Of a DNA stretch of 64,000 bases, positions 25,316 through 34,164 are shown piece by piece. The notes under the pieces were generated by a model. It was not told the DNA's origin. It was given only the letters and a program-made list of their open reading frames with translations, and ran no database searches. Both the position numbers and the translations under genes were made by a program. Location: NCBI GenBank assembly GCA_964626685.1, contig CAZVJY010000009.1:1-64000 (forward strand), in the 5' to 3' direction. The stretch comes from RGEC01 sp964626685 (lineage in GTDB: Bacteria > Bacteroidota > Bacteroidia > NS11-12g > UBA955). Numbering within the stretch: position 1 is the stretch's first letter; every line of letters starts with the position of its first letter.

Positions 25316-25729
25316 ATGCCGCGAATACTGGCTTTTGATTATGGAATGAAACGGACCGGTATTGCGGTTACCGATCCGCTGAAAATGATTGCAAGCCCTC
25401 TCATGGCTGTAGAAACAGCAAAGCTTCATTTGTGGCTGCAACAATATCTTGCACAGGAAAGTGTTGAGTCTTTTGTGGTTGGGCTTCCCAGCCGATTAAG
25501 CGGGGAAGATACCCATGCTACGCAGCCGGTGCTGTTGTTTATTGAAAAACTCAGGGAAGTTTATCCCGATATTCCAGTTTATACCATTGATGAAAGATTG
25601 AGCAGCCGCGAGGCAAAACAAAGTATTATCAACAGTGGTGCCGGAAAACAAAAACGTGCGGACAAGAAATTGCTGGATACCGTCAGCGCAACCTTAATTT
25701 TGCAAACACACCTTCAAAGAATCTCATGA
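25316..25729 (+). CDS. ruvX: Holliday junction resolvase-like RuvX/YqgF
   Basis: A 137-aa RNase H-fold protein of the YqgF family, implicated in 5' processing of pre-16S rRNA and formerly called a putative Holliday resolvase. Motifs seen are LAFDYGMKRTGIAVTD at the N terminus, VVGLPSRLSG, YTIDERLSS and the C-terminal KKLLDTVSATLIL with its acidic residue. It overlaps def by 4 nt (ATGA). Confidence 0.93.
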   Translation: MPRILAFDYGMKRTGIAVTDPLKMIASPLMAVETAKLHLWLQQYLAQESVESFVVGLPSRLSGEDTHATQPVLLFIEKLREVYPDIPVYTIDERLSSREAKQSIINSGAGKQKRADKKLLDTVSATLILQTHLQRIS

Positions 25730-26277
25730 TATTGCCTGTTTACGCATACGGACAGCCGGTTTTACGGCAAAAAGCCACCGAAATTGACAAAGATTATCCC
25801 AATTTAAAAGGGTTGATTGCGGATATGTTTGAAACCATGTATGCCAGCAATGGTATTGGCCTGGCTGCACCCCAGATCGGCCTGGGTATCAGGTTGTTTA
25901 TTACAGACGGTTCAGAAATTGAAAATATTAAACCGGAAGGGTTTAAACAGGTGTTTATCAATCCACAGATTATAGAAGAATTCGATGAAAAGTGGGATTA
26001 CGAGGAAGGCTGTCTGAGTATTCCCCAGGTGCGTGCCGATGTAAACCGCCACAGTAAGCTGGTTTTGCACTACTATGATGAAAACTGGCAGGAGCACACC
26101 CATGAGTTTGAAGGCATGGCAGCACGCATTATCCAGCATGAATACGATCACATTGAAGGCATTTTATTTACCGACCGCATTCATCCGTTGAAACGAACCA
26201 TGCTAAAATCCAGGCTAAACAACATAAGTCAGGGCCGCGTGAATGTTTCGTATAAAATGAAGTTCGCAAAAAAGTAA
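25726..26277 (+). CDS. def: Peptide deformylase
   Basis: Removes the formyl group from new polypeptides. The 183-aa enzyme has all three metal-site motifs: GIGLAAPQ (43-50), EGCLSIP with C96, and QHEYDH with H138, E139 and H142. It is in an operon with ruvX (4-nt overlap) and ubiA (10-nt gap). Confidence 0.97.
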   Translation: MILPVYAYGQPVLRQKATEIDKDYPNLKGLIADMFETMYASNGIGLAAPQIGLGIRLFITDGSEIENIKPEGFKQVFINPQIIEEFDEKWDYEEGCLSIPQVRADVNRHSKLVLHYYDENWQEHTHEFEGMAARIIQHEYDHIEGILFTDRIHPLKRTMLKSRLNNISQGRVNVSYKMKFAKK

Positions 26278-26287
26278 AGTCTGGTTT

Positions 26288-27148
26288 ATGGATGAAAAGC
26301 GCAAGCCGGCATTTCGCTATTACTGGATTCTGCTGCGTCCCGTAAATTTGGGTATCATCATTCTCACGATGGGCTTGTTTATGATGCATGCCTCACGGTG
26401 GAATGTGCAGAACCTTCGCTGGCCTGATGCCCTTTTTGTGGTGCTTTCAGTGCTGTTTACCGCCGCAGCTGGATATGTAATCAATGATATACTCGACATT
26501 GAAGAGGATGTCATTAATAAACCTGAAAAACGCATTATTGCCAAACACATTTCGGTTAAAGCCGGTCTTGTGTTTTATGGTCTTTTGCTCATCAGTTCCA
26601 TCATTTTTGGTTTTTTGACCAGCCTGAGCATGGGGTTGGTTTGTGCACTGATATCCGTATTGCTCTATTTCTATTCTTCCGATTTAAAAGGAACCACGCT
26701 TTGGGGGAATCTGTTGGTGTCTATGATGAATGGAGTGGTGGTTTTCTTTTCTGCACAGGGCGTGGATGAGAAATTCAACGGGTATTTTGCGGAATACGCT
26801 TTTCTGGCATTTCTGATTACGATGGCAAGGGAAGTAGTGAAGGATATTGAAGACAGGGAAGGAGACGCAACAATAGAATATGAAACTTTTCCGATTGTAT
26901 ACGGATCCGGCAAATCGGTGTGGTTGTGCATGGGAATTCTTACCCTTCTTAATATTCACATGGTATATCTTATAACAGAGAGCAGGAACCTCTATTTTGG
27001 CATTTTTAGTTCAGTTTTTGTATTGCTGCCGGTGTTCTATTTCTATTACCAGCTTTTGTCAGCAGAGGGGAAAGCAGATTATACACGAATCCAAAAGCGG
27101 TTGAAGTGGCTAATGGTTTCCGGAATTTTATCGGTTGTTTTTCTGTGA
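26288..27148 (+). CDS. UbiA-family prenyltransferase
   Basis: A 286-aa membrane enzyme of about eight or nine helices. The first Asp-rich motif is NDILDIEEDVINKPEKR (N66, D67, D70, D74) and the second is DIEDREGD. UbiA enzymes move an isoprenoid onto an aromatic or glycerol-phosphate acceptor. Bacteroidota relatives are often annotated as geranylgeranylglycerol-phosphate transferases, but the acceptor cannot be told from sequence alone. Its 3' end overlaps the convergent DUF3109 gene by 21 bp. Confidence 0.85.
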   Translation: MDEKRKPAFRYYWILLRPVNLGIIILTMGLFMMHASRWNVQNLRWPDALFVVLSVLFTAAAGYVINDILDIEEDVINKPEKRIIAKHISVKAGLVFYGLLLISSIIFGFLTSLSMGLVCALISVLLYFYSSDLKGTTLWGNLLVSMMNGVVVFFSAQGVDEKFNGYFAEYAFLAFLITMAREVVKDIEDREGDATIEYETFPIVYGSGKSVWLCMGILTLLNIHMVYLITESRNLYFGIFSSVFVLLPVFYFYYQLLSAEGKADYTRIQKRLKWLMVSGILSVVFL

Positions 27149-27709
27149 TGGCCAGGAGGCCGCAACAGCCGCAAGCTCGTTATACCATTCTTCACCCATT
27201 TTACGGATAAGTGCTTCTTTTAAAAAAGCATATACCGGAATGTTTTCATCGTCGCCTCTTTTACAAGCAGGTTCACAAATATCCCAGCGGTGATAATTCA
27301 GGGCGGTATACTCACCGTATTCCTTTGCCCGAATTGGATAGAGGTGGCAGCTAACCGGTTTCTTGAAGTTTGTTTTTCCTGCTTTCCATGCATTTTCAAT
27401 GCCACAGGTTGCGACCATTCCTTCATAAACCACAAAGGAGCATTCGCCACCGGGAAGGCAGGTAGTTACGGCATCTCCCTCAGGATCTTTGGTGTGAAAA
27501 CCTTGAGATACAATGTTTTGAAAACCCGCTTCTGATAAAAACGGTCTTATGCCAGGTAGTTCCTCTTCTATAATCCTAATTTCTTCAGTCAGTAAGGGAG
27601 CACCAGCATCGCCTTTTACGCAGCATACACCCATACAAGCCCTCGTATCGCAGGCAAACTTTTTTTCAATAATGTCTTCAGAAACGAGTGCGTTTCCAAT
27701 AATCAGCAT
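27128..27709 (-). CDS. DUF3109 family cysteine-rich protein
   Basis: A 193-aa protein with a conserved set of cysteines: CDTRACMGVCC near the N terminus, CLPGGEC, CGIENAW, and KPVSCHLYPIR with WDICEPAC. This spacing is that of the DUF3109 family and suggests a metal or iron-sulfur site, like the related YkgJ-type zinc/iron-chelating proteins. Its ATG shares one base with the purE stop (TGATG), so the two are translated together. Function unknown. Confidence 0.88.
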   Translation of the reverse strand: MLIIGNALVSEDIIEKKFACDTRACMGVCCVKGDAGAPLLTEEIRIIEEELPGIRPFLSEAGFQNIVSQGFHTKDPEGDAVTTCLPGGECSFVVYEGMVATCGIENAWKAGKTNFKKPVSCHLYPIRAKEYGEYTALNYHRWDICEPACKRGDDENIPVYAFLKEALIRKMGEEWYNELAAVAASWPSQKNNR

Positions 27710-28230
27710 CAGATAATCTCTTGTTTGTTCAGGAAATCTTCGTGGCCCAGCTTTTCGAGCCTGGTAGCCTTTTCCATAACTTCATCGCTGATGCGCTTCT
27801 TATAGTCTTTTATTTTCTGCGCAATATTCTCATCCTGCGCTCCCAAAATCTGGGCTGCCATGATACCGGCATTTCTGGCCCCATTGATGGCCATGGTGGC
27901 TACCGGCACACCGGGAGGCATTTGAACAATGCTGTAAAGACTGTCTAAACCACTGAGGTTGCTGCTTTTTACAGGCACACCAACGACGGGCAAATGTGTA
28001 AGACTGGCAACCATTCCGGGAAGGTGCGCGGCGCCGCCGGCACCGGCGATGATTACCTTGATGCCCTTATCAGGAGCCTTCGCTGCGTAATCAACCATGC
28101 GCTGCGGGGTGCGGTGTGCGGAAACAATGGTCAGTTCGTATGAAATGCCAAAAAATTCGAGCATGCGTGCCGCCTCCTGCATTACAGGTAGGTCGCTGTC
28201 GCTGCCCATGATGATGCCTACTTTAGCCAT
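27709..28230 (-). CDS. purE: N5-carboxyaminoimidazole ribonucleotide mutase
   Basis: Converts N5-CAIR to CAIR in purine synthesis. The 173-aa class I PurE shows IIMGSDSDLPVM, the SAHRTP loop with catalytic H39, and IAGAGGAAHLPGM. purK is not adjacent. It overlaps pssA by 8 nt and DUF3109 by 1 nt, forming pssA-purE-DUF3109. Confidence 0.96.
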   Translation of the reverse strand: MAKVGIIMGSDSDLPVMQEAARMLEFFGISYELTIVSAHRTPQRMVDYAAKAPDKGIKVIIAGAGGAAHLPGMVASLTHLPVVGVPVKSSNLSGLDSLYSIVQMPPGVPVATMAINGARNAGIMAAQILGAQDENIAQKIKDYKKRISDEVMEKATRLEKLGHEDFLNKQEII

Positions 28231-28945
28231 GTTTGGATTGATTTACAAAGTTCGCAATTATTGACCATAAAACATATACCAGTAAAAACGGAATGCCCGC
28301 AAATACGCCAAAAACAGGAATGCATGCCAGTCCAAGTATGGGAACGGCCACTTTCCAAAGGAGCAGCGGGTCACCTTGTTTGAATTTTAATGACAACATG
28401 GGCCAGTCGGAAACCATAAGGTAAGCTGCCAAAATGGGCGCAAAACTAAAAAAGTATGGATGCTCAAAAATGGCTTTAAAGGCGCTGTCTTCGGTGTGTT
28501 CAAATGCAAGGATCAGTGACCCGAAAGCCATGCCGGTAATGGGAGTTGGAACGCCCAGAAAACCTGTTGTCTGTCGGGTATCGATATTGAATTTTGCCAG
28601 TCGCCAGGCACCTGCCAGCGGCAGGGCGAGCCATGCATAGCGTGAAGTGCAAAATCCATCGGGCATGCAATATCCTTTTTGGAGTGTATAGTGCAGCATG
28701 ACCAGCCCCGGAAGCAATGTAAATGTAATCAGATCTGCCAGCGAATCTAGCTGTTTTCCCATCTCGCCATCAGCGCCCAGAAGACGAGCCGTAAAACCAT
28801 CGGCAAAATCGAGGATTGCTGCCAGACCCAGGCAAATTAGTATGCTGTTCATGTCACCTGCCATAAGTCGTTCGATACCGATTGCCCCACAGGCAAGGTT
28901 TCCGAGGGTCAGTAGATTGGGGAGGCTTTTCAGCATTTCTTTCAT
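28223..28945 (-). CDS. pssA: CDP-diacylglycerol--serine O-phosphatidyltransferase
   Basis: Makes phosphatidylserine, precursor of phosphatidylethanolamine. The 240-aa membrane protein has the CDP-alcohol transferase motif with D46, D49-G50, A53-R54, D67 and D71 (DFADGFTAR then LDSLAD), followed by hydrophobic helices. I chose ATG 28945 (MKEMLKSLPNLLTLGN) because the frame upstream runs into the previous gene and a -7 box lies 15 nt before it. Confidence 0.92.
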   Translation of the reverse strand: MKEMLKSLPNLLTLGNLACGAIGIERLMAGDMNSILICLGLAAILDFADGFTARLLGADGEMGKQLDSLADLITFTLLPGLVMLHYTLQKGYCMPDGFCTSRYAWLALPLAGAWRLAKFNIDTRQTTGFLGVPTPITGMAFGSLILAFEHTEDSAFKAIFEHPYFFSFAPILAAYLMVSDWPMLSLKFKQGDPLLLWKVAVPILGLACIPVFGVFAGIPFLLVYVLWSIIANFVNQSKHG

Positions 28946-28952
28946 TGTCAAT

Positions 28953-30803
28953 TCAAAGGTCAAAGTTAAAGAAAACCGAGAGACTGCTGCCTGTGACTTG
29001 CGTCTGCAACAGATTCCGTGCATAATAAAGATTGGTTTTTGCAATAAACCAGTCGGGGGCTGAAACATCGCGCAAATAGCCGGCAGCAAGCCCTGCACTG
29101 GCATGCTTTAGTATTTTGTAGTGCAATCTTACCTGAATACCGACTCCCAAAGCATGGTTGTTTGCGGTTTTTAAATAGGCCATATCAGGGTTTAGAAAAC
29201 CACCGGTATACCTTCGACAACGAATGGTTTGGGTGGCATGAAAAATCTGTGGTCCCAGATCCATACTTAATTTTTTTGTTGTCATGAATCTCCAGCCTGC
29301 ATAGGCTCCTGCAAACTGGAACAGGTAACGGATTGATATCTCATCTTTTCTTGCATACAACTCTTCAGAAATAGTAGAGCCCATTTGCAAACCTGCAGTG
29401 AATTGCGGGTTATTCCAGTTCAACCCCAATACAAAGGGAAGCTGCCTGTATTGGCCGGTAGCAAGTGCTGGGTTTATGTGGTTTGCCAATTCAGCAGCAT
29501 TGTTCAAAAACAAGGTGTTTAACCCCACTGTGAAGCCGAATTTATCTTTGGAGGGTCCGGGTTTCTGGATTTTTAAACGAAACTCTCGAACGGCAATAAA
29601 GAAACTGAATCGGGAAGCCAGAATGGGATTTTGTTTTTCGTCCAGCCGGGCAATGCTCACCGATTCGGCAGGTGCAAACTGAAGTAGCCGGGAAATTTCC
29701 TTTTGCAGCGCGGCATCGTCTATTTCTGCTTCTGTGTTGCCTGTGTTGTTATTTCGTTCTTCATCGTAAAAAATGCCAATACTTAACGTTCCTCCTTTAG
29801 TATGGAAATAGCGTTCCTGTAAACGATGTGCCAGGCTCTGATAGGCATACCATCCGCAATCGCCATCCTGTTTTACATAGGCAGTGTGGCATCTTCCAAA
29901 TTGTCCGAAAAATCTTGCACTGGTATCACTGTTGAGCAAACGGGTAAGTTTTCTGAACATGTTCTCTTCCCGCCAGGTATAATAAAAGGCGCTGCTTCTG
30001 TATTCATTCCATTGTTTGTATTCTCGCAGACTGTTAATCCCAGACTGAACATCGGCATATCTGCTTCCTGTCCAGTTTTTTAATTCAACATCCAGGCTGT
30101 CAAAATGTTCCAGAATTAAATCAATACTGCGGTCAATGGAAAAGGGCTGAGAGCTGCCTTGATAGTATTCACTCTTTTGGGCACTTTCAAATTCTTTGAC
30201 GCCCGAGTGTTTAAGCCATCCTGCTGCCTGATGCACTGCATGTACTGCAGTATAAAGATTCTCGGGTACCTTAGTCTTAGGCAGTAAGTCAGACAATCTC
30301 AATAAGGCAATATCGTTAAATCGCTCAACATCAATCCCATGAATCTGAATGCGTTTTTCAGCAGGCAGGGTAAGGTTCCATTCTCTGATGTCATCCAGAA
30401 TTTTCATATGCTCTACCGATGTGGTTGCCATGAGGCAATATCTTTCCAGGGTGTCCGGTTCATTTACATACCGGTTTGCATACCAGCCTCGGGCTTCTCC
30501 CAGCTCCAGTAGCAGGTGCTGAACCCCTGCTTTTTCATGCAAAAAGCGCAGTAGTTTAAATTCAATCAGGCCATTGACAGCCACGTGCCTGTGATTCTCG
30601 CCTGATATAAACACCCTGGGGCCGGAAACAAAAGGTTGCAATTGTTCCAAGCCGGTAAAATCATCCGCTTTTTGGGTATTGATTTTTTGAAACGGGTTGT
30701 CTGTGTGCCCATCAGCCGAAACGGTATAAGGCCATTGGGAATGCAGTTCTGCAACTGAGAGGAAACATGCGGCAATGAGTATAGGCAGGGTTTTGAATCT
30801 CAT
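28953..30803 (-). CDS. Erythromycin-esterase-like domain fused to a predicted outer-membrane beta barrel
   Basis: A 616-aa exported protein with a signal peptide ending AELHSQ. Residues ~50-400 resemble the Ere/ChaN-like hydrolase fold: ISGENH (E69, H71), LLLELGEARG (E100, E103, R105), HGIDVE (155-160), REENM (278-282) and FGRCHTAY (H306) sit where Ere enzymes hold their base and acidic residues. Residues ~415-616 show alternating strands and end SLSVFFNFDL, an outer-membrane barrel style of ending. The substrate is unknown; nothing indicates macrolide resistance. It overlaps the upstream paralogue by 4 nt. Domain calls are from motif reading only. Confidence 0.65.
   Translation of the reverse strand: MRFKTLPILIAACFLSVAELHSQWPYTVSADGHTDNPFQKINTQKADDFTGLEQLQPFVSGPRVFISGENHRHVAVNGLIEFKLLRFLHEKAGVQHLLLELGEARGWYANRYVNEPDTLERYCLMATTSVEHMKILDDIREWNLTLPAEKRIQIHGIDVERFNDIALLRLSDLLPKTKVPENLYTAVHAVHQAAGWLKHSGVKEFESAQKSEYYQGSSQPFSIDRSIDLILEHFDSLDVELKNWTGSRYADVQSGINSLREYKQWNEYRSSAFYYTWREENMFRKLTRLLNSDTSARFFGQFGRCHTAYVKQDGDCGWYAYQSLAHRLQERYFHTKGGTLSIGIFYDEERNNNTGNTEAEIDDAALQKEISRLLQFAPAESVSIARLDEKQNPILASRFSFFIAVREFRLKIQKPGPSKDKFGFTVGLNTLFLNNAAELANHINPALATGQYRQLPFVLGLNWNNPQFTAGLQMGSTISEELYARKDEISIRYLFQFAGAYAGWRFMTTKKLSMDLGPQIFHATQTIRCRRYTGGFLNPDMAYLKTANNHALGVGIQVRLHYKILKHASAGLAAGYLRDVSAPDWFIAKTNLYYARNLLQTQVTGSSLSVFFNFDL
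28961..28968 (-). promoter_or_regulatory. -7 box TAACTTTG of pssA
   Basis: Perfect TAnnTTTG 15 nt before ATG 28945, embedded in the last codons of the Ere-like barrel gene. Confidence 0.5.
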
Positions 30804-32593
30804 AACTCCGCTTTCCTTTCAATTTGTTTCTTTCTTGCCAGGTGCCAGCCCATGGATAGGTTGATGTATATCTGGTTTCCCTTGAATTTACCCATGGGGC
30901 CGCTAAAACGGTTGTTTACACGCCAGCGCCTGTCGGAAAAGTCCCACCCATAACCTGCTTCTGCAGATAGGTAACAGCGCTGTAAGTTGATTACCCCTTT
31001 TACATTGAGACAAATGGCATAAACCGGATTGACCGCAGCCGTGGGCAAAGTATACCTGGAGATGAAAATAGTATCATTCAGTGTATTTGGATTGTTCACG
31101 ATGTGCCTCTGATAACTGATAGATGAGCCTATTCCAGCCTTAAACCAGGGTTTTGGCGAAAAGATATTGGTCATCCCTGAAAAGTATGTGCCCCAGTAAT
31201 GATAGGCAGACCCCGGGATTCTTGCGCGCTGAAAAAAGCCGATTTCATAGTGGTTGTTGTCCAAATCCCAGCCGGAAAGGTTGATGCCATAATCGGGTAT
31301 GATTTGTACCTTCGGTAAGCCATAGGCCTTCATCAAACTGCTCAGCTCAAAAATATCAACGGCATGTATTCCGGTGGTTGCTCCAATGCTGAAAAGAGGA
31401 GTGTATTTTGCCCTTGAGGTTATTTTTGCCTCAACATTGTCTGAAAATTCAGATTTTGAATCCGAACTGCCACCCATCACAATCGCAAACGTAAATGGCA
31501 ATTTAGTTTTAAGGTTGTCAAAAGAACATAGCGAGACCGAAGTTTGAGGTATGCCGGAGCGGATTTTCTGAAGTTCTTTTTGAACAACTTCTGTTTCGTC
31601 TTCGGCATCGGCAGGTTCGTTGTAGAATACACCCAGATTGAAAATCTGATCTGAAAGGCTGCTGTCTTCACTAAGTCTGCTGCAAACAGGTGAAAAGTTA
31701 TATAGTTCACATTCACCCTGTAGCCATGTTTTTGATGCAAAGCAGCGTCCAATCATGCAGATGAATTTTTCCTTTGGCAGCATTTTTAACGTTCTGCTGA
31801 TATTTTGCGATACCTGATGAACCCTGAAAGGGTCTTCCAAGGCTGTATTGTATAGGGCGTCGTAGCGAATAGCCGCTTTAAGGCTATTTATTAGTGACTC
31901 CATGCGGAACCATTCGTCATCTCCAAGCCAGTCTTGATAGGCTTTTTCCAAGGTGTCAAAAGCTGCAGCAAAATTGAGATAGGTGTTTTTTGCCGAAAAC
32001 GGCGGACTTCCCCGGTCATTATCTGATGTGTCATTTTTGATTTGCTGGAAGCGTATCGCACCTTGCAATGCTTCTATGGGAATCCTGAGTCTGTCGGGCG
32101 GATTTTTGTCTTTTAGTAGGTCATGAATGGCCAAAGCAGGAACCAATAGCTGGTTATCGGCATCAATGCCTACAACGCGTATTTTAAGGCTGTCAGGCGC
32201 TCCCTCATTCAGTGTATTTAGGCGTTTGTAAAACAAAATATCCTGTGTATTTAATACCAGTGATAAGTTTGGCAAGACAGATAAATCATTTTGATACACC
32301 AGGCGATTCAGCCATTCTCCGCAAACAGGGGAGACCGGAGCCATGAAATACTTGTAGCCGACCTTGTTTTTTGCATAGGATTGCAGTTTTATGCCAACGG
32401 TTCGGGTTATTTCCGGATAGAATCGGTTTACACCCACTACCATCAATCGGTTCTTTTGCAGTGCTGAATCAAGAATCTGCATTCCCCGAAAATCCCTTGA
32501 GTCGGTTAGATTTAGAAATTGCCGGCCTGTTTGCGAAAGCAGTGGGTAAAAAGCCATTGCCAACAATACCAAAAGCCCGCCTCTGAGATTCAT
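30800..32593 (-). CDS. Paralogue of the Ere-like/barrel protein with lost catalytic residues
   Basis: A 597-aa exported protein (signal ending LLSQTG) colinear with its downstream neighbour: VVGVNR (54-57) aligns with SGENH, VVGIDAD with HGIDVE, and MIGRCFAS with FGRCHTA. The key residues differ: E69 to V55, H71 to R57, E100/E103 to prolines 86/89, H306 to F285. This points to a pseudoenzyme. The C-terminal ~200 residues again look like a beta barrel, with a YINLSMGWHLA strand near the end. The pair overlaps by 4 nt and is presumably made and used together. Confidence 0.62.
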   Translation of the reverse strand: MNLRGGLLVLLAMAFYPLLSQTGRQFLNLTDSRDFRGMQILDSALQKNRLMVVGVNRFYPEITRTVGIKLQSYAKNKVGYKYFMAPVSPVCGEWLNRLVYQNDLSVLPNLSLVLNTQDILFYKRLNTLNEGAPDSLKIRVVGIDADNQLLVPALAIHDLLKDKNPPDRLRIPIEALQGAIRFQQIKNDTSDNDRGSPPFSAKNTYLNFAAAFDTLEKAYQDWLGDDEWFRMESLINSLKAAIRYDALYNTALEDPFRVHQVSQNISRTLKMLPKEKFICMIGRCFASKTWLQGECELYNFSPVCSRLSEDSSLSDQIFNLGVFYNEPADAEDETEVVQKELQKIRSGIPQTSVSLCSFDNLKTKLPFTFAIVMGGSSDSKSEFSDNVEAKITSRAKYTPLFSIGATTGIHAVDIFELSSLMKAYGLPKVQIIPDYGINLSGWDLDNNHYEIGFFQRARIPGSAYHYWGTYFSGMTNIFSPKPWFKAGIGSSISYQRHIVNNPNTLNDTIFISRYTLPTAAVNPVYAICLNVKGVINLQRCYLSAEAGYGWDFSDRRWRVNNRFSGPMGKFKGNQIYINLSMGWHLARKKQIERKAEL

Positions 32594-32597
32594 GCAG

Positions 32598-32605
32598 CCA
32601 AGATA
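32598..32605 (-). promoter_or_regulatory. Probable -7 box TATCTTGG of the two-gene barrel operon
   Basis: One mismatch to TAnnTTTG, 4 nt before ATG 32593, the same tight spacing seen at other starts here. Confidence 0.4.
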
Positions 32606-32610
32606 CTATC

Positions 32611-33189
32611 TTATTTTACAAACTCCGATAGTTCTCTGTAGCGAAAACAGGAGATTAGGTGGTCATTCACCATACCGGTGGCCTGCATGTGGGCATACAC
32701 CACCGTGCTGCCCATGAATGCAAATCCCATAGATTTTAATTCTTTGCTGATGCGGTCGCTGAGTTCTGTTTTGGTGGGCAGTTCTTTCAATGAGGAAAAC
32801 TGATTTACCTGGGTTTTCCCATCTGTAAACTGCCAAAGAAATTCACCCAATGGTTTTCCTGATTCCTGCATTTTTAAGAAGCAGCGCGCATTATGAACAG
32901 CCGCTTTGATTTTTGCCAGGTTTCTTATAATGGCAGGGTTTTGCATGAGTGCTGCAATCTGAAAATCCTGCATGGCAGATATCTTTTCCGGGTTAAACTG
33001 AAAAAAAGCCTGCCGAAATGCTTCACGCTTGCGTAACACGGTAATCCAGCTCAGTCCGGCCTGAAAAGTCTCTAAGATCAGGGTTTCAAACAGTTTCTGA
33101 TCATCAAAAACAGGCACGCCCCATTCTGTATCGTGGTATTGGCAATACAAGGCATCGGTTCCGCACCAGCCGCAGCGAACAGGTTCCAT
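32611..33189 (-). CDS. tag: DNA-3-methyladenine glycosylase I
   Basis: Excises 3-methyladenine from alkylated DNA. The 192-aa protein matches E. coli Tag in length and has the zinc ligands C6 and H19 (CGW, YHDTEWG) plus H and C in NDHLISCF near the C terminus, and the catalytic segment ETFQAGLSWITVL. It starts immediately after the yicC stop, so the two are co-transcribed. Confidence 0.95.
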   Translation of the reverse strand: MEPVRCGWCGTDALYCQYHDTEWGVPVFDDQKLFETLILETFQAGLSWITVLRKREAFRQAFFQFNPEKISAMQDFQIAALMQNPAIIRNLAKIKAAVHNARCFLKMQESGKPLGEFLWQFTDGKTQVNQFSSLKELPTKTELSDRISKELKSMGFAFMGSTVVYAHMQATGMVNDHLISCFRYRELSEFVK

Positions 33190-34077
33190 TTACACAATAT
33201 TCAGAACCTGTTCCTTGATTTGCTCCAGTCTTTCCTTCATTAACACCACGGCTTGCTGCATGGGGAAGTGGTTGCTTTTTACCCCCATGGTGTTCATCTC
33301 CCTGCCCATTTCCTGCGATATGAAATTGAGTTTGCGGCCCAGTGGTTCCTTTTTTAGGCACGCATCAAAATAATCCAAATGCTGCATCAGCCGCTGTTTT
33401 TCTTCGGCAATATCCCATTTTTCCATATAAAGCAGTATTTCCTGCTCAAGCCGGCCCGGGTCTGCTATGTTATCGCGTACATGTTCAGCGACCGAATTGT
33501 TGATTTTGTTTCTCAGGTTTTGTCTGCGGGGCTCTTCCTCAGATTCAACAATAGCAAGCTGTTTGCGTATTTCGGCTGATGCTTCGGCCAGTTTGGCCAG
33601 AATGGCCAGACCTTCCTGTTTGCGGAATTGAAGAAGTTTTTCAACCGCGTCGGCAGCGGTTCTTAGAATACAGTTTTTGCCTTCTTCAGTTAGGGTTTTT
33701 TCTGCGTTTCCTATTACATCCTGCATGCGGATTATTTGGCTGAAAGGGTCGCGAAACTCCAGATTTAGTGATTGGCTAAGATTGTTGAGTTTGTTGAGGT
33801 AAGCACTTGCAAGTGCATGGTTAATATTTATTTCAGGTGCATTTTCTTCTCCGGTAAACTCAATATTGAACATCATGGTCACTGAACCACGTTCCAGTTT
33901 TTCCTGAAGCAATTTTCGGATTGCAGCATCCAGTTCATACAGGAATCTGGGTAAGCGGATATCCAGGTCAAGGTAACGCCCGTTCAGGGATTTGACTTCA
34001 CAAACAACTTTAATCCCGGCATCGATGGCCTCTGCGCGGCCAAATCCGGTCATACTTTGAATGGCAATGTTTTCCAA
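33190..34077 (-). CDS. yicC: YicC family endoribonuclease, TTG start
   Basis: YicC-type proteins cut RNA and affect sRNA turnover. The family N terminus IQSMTGFGRAE and C terminus (LNFISQEMGREMNTMGVKSN, VVLMKERLEQIKEQVLNIV) are present. Starting at ATG 34053 would delete the conserved residues before MTGFG. TTG 34077 keeps them (MENIAIQSMTGFG, 295 aa) and lies 5 nt after a TATATTCG box, so I prefer it. The family usually begins only a few residues before SMTGFG. Confidence 0.9.
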   Translation of the reverse strand: MENIAIQSMTGFGRAEAIDAGIKVVCEVKSLNGRYLDLDIRLPRFLYELDAAIRKLLQEKLERGSVTMMFNIEFTGEENAPEININHALASAYLNKLNNLSQSLNLEFRDPFSQIIRMQDVIGNAEKTLTEEGKNCILRTAADAVEKLLQFRKQEGLAILAKLAEASAEIRKQLAIVESEEEPRRQNLRNKINNSVAEHVRDNIADPGRLEQEILLYMEKWDIAEEKQRLMQHLDYFDACLKKEPLGRKLNFISQEMGREMNTMGVKSNHFPMQQAVVLMKERLEQIKEQVLNIV

Positions 34078-34082
34078 TGATG

Positions 34083-34090
34083 CGAATATA
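34083..34090 (-). promoter_or_regulatory. -7 box TATATTCG of yicC-tag
   Basis: TAnnTTYG variant 5 nt before TTG 34077; it helps decide that start. Confidence 0.5.
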
Positions 34091-34149
34091 AGCCATATAC
34101 TGCACAGGTTTGGGCTAATAAATTTTAAGCAATGCATGTTAAATAAAAT

Positions 34150-34157
34150 TATCTTTG
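34150..34157 (+). promoter_or_regulatory. -7 box TATCTTTG of the M28 peptidase gene
   Basis: Perfect TAnnTTTG 7 nt before ATG 34165. Confidence 0.6.
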
Positions 34158-34164
34158 TAGTGTA

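Noticed and set aside
28946..29104. N-terminal extension of PssA.
   Set aside because: It would lie inside the previous gene's coding region on the same strand and has no homology-like features; the -7 box at 28961 is inside it.
28953..30803. Macrolide resistance gene.
   Set aside because: The resemblance is at fold and motif level only; the barrel fusion and export signal point to an envelope function.
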